From Streptococcaceae bacterium AM104-57 (GTDB lineage Bacteria > Bacillota > Bacilli > Lactobacillales > Streptococcaceae), in the NCBI GenBank assembly GCA_027659245.1, contig JAQDPW010000041.1, forward strand, positions 1 through 8,878: DNA of 8,878 nt. Reading direction: 5' to 3'. The translations under genes were made by a program, and so were the position numbers. Numbering within the stretch: the first letter of the stretch is position 1; every line of letters begins with the position of its first letter. Below the pieces are notes generated by a model that saw only the letters and a program-made list of their open reading frames with translations, was not told the origin of the DNA and searched no databases. Of this stretch, positions 6,518 to 8,878 are shown piece after piece.

Positions 6518-8497
6518 TTATTTCACATGACTCGCTAATTCTTTTTGAGCTTTTTCGTTTGATTCAGCTTTTTCTTTGAGCCATTTTTCACGAGCTTCTT
6601 TGTACTCTTTGGTTGTTACAGTGTTAGCTTGCAATTGAAGATATTTGAAGTAAACATCTGAGCCTTTATCACCTGATTGAGTATAAGATTCTGAGAATGG
6701 TACTACGCGTGAAATAACTGGAGCAGCACCAGTAGACGACATAGCTGGAAGGAAGAGTGAGCTATCTGTCAACCAAGCTTGAGCTGCTGCATATTTCTCA
6801 TAACGTTTGTTAAGGTCACTTGTTTCACTAGCTGCATCATCAACTAATTTGTCATAGTCTTTTAGGCCAACTTGAGTAACTGCTGGGTTTGATGGATTAT
6901 CATAGCCCATGTAGGTCTTAGTTGTTTCACTATTAGTTGATTTCAAGATATCAAGGTAAGTCGATGGATCATCATAGTCTGGATTCCATCCAACAGCACC
7001 TGAAAGGTCCCAATCTTCTGCTGCCGCACTAGCAGCGTAGTATGTGATATTGTGTAATTCATCCGTAGTGATTTGTTGGATATCGATAACTACATTGTCT
7101 GTGCCCAAAGCCGTCTCAACAGATTGTTTGAATGACTGAATACGCGCAATGTAGTTCTTAGCAGTTTGGTCAACTGGAATATCCAAGTGGATTGGGAATT
7201 TTACGCCATCTGCTTCAAGGTCTTTTTTAGCTTTAGCTAATTCTGCTTTCGCTTTGTCTGCATTGTAAAGTCCATCTTGAGCATCTGCAAAGTTTACATC
7301 TTTCCATTCATCACCATAAGAAACGACCTTCTCAGTAACTAAGTCGCCAAATGTTTTTTCACCTGCAGAAACGAAGTCTGGTTTTACAAAAAGGTTACGA
7401 ACAGCAAGTGCTGCTCCATCCTTACCATTTAGCTGAGCTGAATAGGCAGTACGATCAAAAGCAAAGTTCAAAGCTTGACGGAAGTCCTTGTTAAGAAGAG
7501 CTTTCTTAGTAGATGTTTTTTCTTCGTCAGTTGTTTTTGATGTGTACTTATAGCTTTGACGATCAATGTTAATACCTAAACCAGCAACACCAGATCCCTG
7601 CGGATTATAGTAGATATTGTCTTTATATGTTTCTGCTACCTTAGAATAGTTTGAGCTAGTAGGGAAGAGACGGGCATAACTGTATGCACCATTTGTAAAG
7701 TTACGCTCAAGTGACTCTTGGTCTGAACCATCATAATAAGAAAGTGTTACAGTATCGATGTGAACATTATCTTTATCCCAATACTGTTCATTCTTCGCAA
7801 ACTCGATAGAAGACTTAGCTGTCAATCCTTTAAGCAAGAACGGACCATTGTAAAGCAATGATGTTGGATCTGTCGCCTTACCAAAGTCTTTTCCTTTTGA
7901 TTTTTCAAACTCTGCGTTCAAAGGCCAGAAAATTCCGTAAGACAATTTAGAGTTCCAGTATGGTTCTGGTTGGTTCAATGTATATTGAAGAGTGTAATCA
8001 TCAACTGCTTTAACACCTACTGCAGAGAAATCTGTATTGTTTCCTGACAAGTAGTCAGCCAATCCTTTAACAGAATTTTGTGCTAGGTAAAGAGCGGCTG
8101 ATTTATTGTCGGCTGCGTGTTTCAAACCTGTAACAAAGTCATTTGCAGTTACTTCTGCATATTCTTCACCATCAGATGTGAGCCATTTTACACCTTTACG
8201 AATCTTATAAGTGTATGTCAATCCATCTTGAGATACTGACCAATCTTCAGCAACTGCAGGAGTAAGGTTTCCATACTTGTCATTTGTAAAGAGTCCGTCG
8301 ATACCATTTGAAGTGGCAACTTTTGTACTTTGTTTCCCAGAGATAAGGTAGTCCAATGTTTCTGGGTCAGCAGTATAAATATAACCATAGGCTTTTGGCG
8401 CTTCAGCATTTGATGATTTTGAAGAGCCACAAGCTGCGAGAACGCCTGTTGCGAGTAGGGCAACCCCTGCTACCGCAAAAATCCGACCTTTTTTCAT
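6518..8497 (-). CDS. amiA: AmiA, oligopeptide-binding lipoprotein of the Ami permease
   Basis: AmiA captures oligopeptides at the cell surface and delivers them to the AmiCD channel. The 659-residue length equals that of the pneumococcal protein. The N-terminus is a lipoprotein signal: KKGR, a hydrophobic core (about 5-20) and lipobox LAAC, so Cys23 is lipidated and the mature protein is membrane-anchored. The rest is a family 5 solute-binding domain, starting YGYIYTADPETLDYL and including LTPAVAEDWSVS and DFRQALNFAFDR, typical of Opp-type binding proteins. The lysine- and glutamate-rich tail (KEAREKWLKEKAESNEK) is predicted helical. Start: ATG at 8497 with GAGGAG 10 bases upstream. It is the first gene of amiACDEF, with a strong promoter and CodY boxes. 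In pneumococcus, Ami loss changes peptide nutrition, competence and aminopterin/methotrexate sensitivity. The paralogues AliA and AliB are similar, but position at the head of the operon supports AmiA. Confidence 0.95.
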   Translation of the reverse strand: MKKGRIFAVAGVALLATGVLAACGSSKSSNAEAPKAYGYIYTADPETLDYLISGKQSTKVATSNGIDGLFTNDKYGNLTPAVAEDWSVSQDGLTYTYKIRKGVKWLTSDGEEYAEVTANDFVTGLKHAADNKSAALYLAQNSVKGLADYLSGNNTDFSAVGVKAVDDYTLQYTLNQPEPYWNSKLSYGIFWPLNAEFEKSKGKDFGKATDPTSLLYNGPFLLKGLTAKSSIEFAKNEQYWDKDNVHIDTVTLSYYDGSDQESLERNFTNGAYSYARLFPTSSNYSKVAETYKDNIYYNPQGSGVAGLGINIDRQSYKYTSKTTDEEKTSTKKALLNKDFRQALNFAFDRTAYSAQLNGKDGAALAVRNLFVKPDFVSAGEKTFGDLVTEKVVSYGDEWKDVNFADAQDGLYNADKAKAELAKAKKDLEADGVKFPIHLDIPVDQTAKNYIARIQSFKQSVETALGTDNVVIDIQQITTDELHNITYYAASAAAEDWDLSGAVGWNPDYDDPSTYLDILKSTNSETTKTYMGYDNPSNPAVTQVGLKDYDKLVDDAASETSDLNKRYEKYAAAQAWLTDSSLFLPAMSSTGAAPVISRVVPFSESYTQSGDKGSDVYFKYLQLQANTVTTKEYKEAREKWLKEKAESNEKAQKELASHVK

Positions 8498-8538
8498 GTT
8501 TAGTTAACTCCTCTATTAAAATTAATGAGATACTGTTA

Positions 8539-8567
8539 ATTATACCACACTCCCTTTCAAAAGTAAA
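8539..8567 (-). promoter_or_regulatory. Promoter of the ami operon
   Basis: The -10 is a consensus TATAAT (8539-8544) preceded by TGG, giving an extended -10. The -35 TTTACT (8562-8567) is 17 bases away and matches four of six consensus positions. The predicted start is near 8532, leaving a leader of about 35 bases before the amiA ATG, too short for a riboswitch. Confidence 0.88.
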
Positions 8568-8569
8568 CG

Positions 8570-8584
8570 AATTTTCAGAATATT
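8570..8584. promoter_or_regulatory. CodY box upstream of the ami promoter
   Basis: AATTTTCAGAATATT matches the CodY consensus AATTTTCWGAAAATT at 14 of 15 positions. It lies 2 bases upstream of the amiA -35. CodY, charged with branched-chain amino acids and GTP, represses amino-acid and peptide uptake genes, and the ami operon is a known CodY target in pneumococcus. A site here could block polymerase binding. Confidence 0.85.
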
Positions 8585-8625
8585 TTGTCGCATGCCTTTT
8601 GAAATCAGGAAAGCAGGATAACTTA

Positions 8626-8640
8626 CATTTTCAGAAAAGA
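8626..8640. promoter_or_regulatory. Second, weaker CodY-like box
   Basis: CATTTTCAGAAAAGA matches the CodY consensus at 12 of 15 positions; the core TTTTCAGAAAA is complete. It lies 56 bases (start to start) from the stronger box and 5 bases upstream of the -35 of the divergent tRNA-Cys promoter. It might help CodY binding at ami or touch tRNA transcription; neither can be settled from sequence. Confidence 0.5.
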
Positions 8641-8645
8641 AACTA

Positions 8646-8674
8646 TTGACGAGATTTAATTTAAAAGGTATAAT
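8646..8674 (+). promoter_or_regulatory. Promoter of the tRNA-Cys gene
   Basis: TTGACG (8646-8651) and a consensus TATAAT (8669-8674) are separated by 17 bases, a near-perfect vegetative promoter. The predicted start near 8681 lies about 9 bases before the mature tRNA 5' end. It diverges from the ami promoter. Confidence 0.88.
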
Positions 8675-8689
8675 AATAATAAAAGTTAA

Positions 8690-8760
8690 GGCGGTATAGC
8701 CAAGTGGTAAGGCACGGCTCTGCAAAAGCTTGATCGTCGGTTCAAATCCGTCTACCGCCT
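8690..8760 (+). tRNA. tRNA-Cys (anticodon GCA)
   Basis: The 71-base gene folds as a cloverleaf. The acceptor stem GGCGGTA (8690-8696) pairs with TACCGCC (8753-8759). The D stem is GCC/GGC with a GTGGTAA loop, the anticodon loop CTGCAAA has GCA at 8722-8724, and the T loop is TTCAAAT (8741-8747). The discriminator base is T (8760), as expected for tRNA-Cys recognition. No CCA is encoded, so it must be added after transcription. Two stem positions do not pair (27-43 C-T and 50-64 T-T). It is transcribed away from ami, from its own promoter. Confidence 0.95.
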
Positions 8761-8819
8761 CTATATTATCATGAGGCTGGGCAAAAACCCACTTCTAACT
8801 ATCAAAAAAACGAGCATTT

Positions 8820-8878
8820 TGTACTGACCCCAAAAAGTTAGACAATTAATTTATCCGAAGGATTTAGTTCTGTATTGC
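8820..8878 (-). mobile_element. End of an IS3-family insertion sequence (runs off the window)
   Basis: TGTACTGACCCCAAAAAGTT starting at 8820 looks like the terminal inverted repeat of an IS3-family element: it begins with TG and has the TGACCCCAAAA-AGTTAGACA pattern seen in streptococcal members. A transposase C-terminus lies directly inside it on the minus strand, the expected arrangement at the 3' end of such an element. The end could instead be at the TGACCCC at 8825. The element sits about 59 bases downstream of tRNA-Cys. Confidence 0.65.
8851..8877 (-). CDS. Last codons of an IS3-family transposase (OrfB)
   Basis: Only eight codons and a TAA stop (8851-8853) are visible; they encode QYRTKSFG. 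The ending Q-Y-R-T-K-S is familiar from the C-termini of IS3-family OrfB transposases (the SPVQYRTK type). The stop lies about 31 bases from the proposed element end, the usual distance. The call rests on this short match plus the adjacent inverted repeat, so it is tentative. Confidence 0.55.
   Translation of the reverse strand, partial: QYRTKSFG

Noticed and set aside
8498..8538. Riboswitch or attenuator in the amiA leader
   Set aside because: The leader is only about 35 bases and shows no terminator or conserved aptamer.
8540..8725. Short minus-strand ORF spanning the tRNA-Cys gene and the ami promoter
   Set aside because: It overlaps a tRNA, two promoters and the CodY boxes, so coding is implausible.
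1..8878. Composite transposon carrying the ami operon and esterase gene
   Set aside because: The two flanking elements belong to different families (IS630 and IS3), and the ami operon is core genome in this group.

Overview
The window is chromosomal DNA from a mitis-group streptococcus (the Streptococcus pneumoniae / mitis / oralis cluster). Four things point there: an AmiACDEF oligopeptide-permease operon in pneumococcal order, a BOX-type intergenic repeat (known mainly from pneumococcus and close relatives), low G+C with strong extended -10 promoters, and IS remnants typical of these genomes. From memory, the AmiA protein is related to but clearly different from the pneumococcal one, so S. 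mitis or S. oralis seems likelier than S. pneumoniae; this is inference.

Layout, left to right. Bases 1-454 hold the 3' part of an IS630-family transposase gene on the + strand, followed by small palindromes and a bidirectional terminator (544-579). A carbohydrate-esterase family 7 acetyl xylan esterase / cephalosporin-C deacetylase gene (589-1572, minus) follows, with its own promoter and a cre (CcpA) site that covers the expected transcription start. The 444-base gap at 1573-2016 holds that promoter region, a short BOX element (1790-1905) and the amiF terminator (1962-2010).

The main feature is the operon amiA-amiC-amiD-amiE-amiF, read on the minus strand from 8497 down to 2017. AmiA is the lipid-anchored oligopeptide-binding protein, AmiC and AmiD are the membrane channel subunits, and AmiE and AmiF are the paired ATPases. 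The four downstream genes are tightly packed (1-base overlap, 8-base and 10-base gaps). amiA is set apart by 65 bases containing a hairpin that could lower expression of amiCDEF relative to amiA. The promoter lies at 8539-8567, with a 14/15 match to the CodY box directly upstream of the -35 and a weaker box further up. Both fit repression of peptide uptake when branched-chain amino acids are plentiful.

A divergent tRNA-Cys(GCA) gene with its own promoter lies at 8690-8760. The right edge (about 8820-8878) is the end of an IS3-family element, with the last codons of its transposase on the minus strand. The locus is therefore bracketed by two unrelated insertion sequences.

I found no new defence, toxin or biosynthetic system. 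The interest lies in regulation (CodY, CcpA, the amiA/amiC hairpin) and in the IS/BOX-marked rearranged neighbourhood of the ami operon and the esterase gene.
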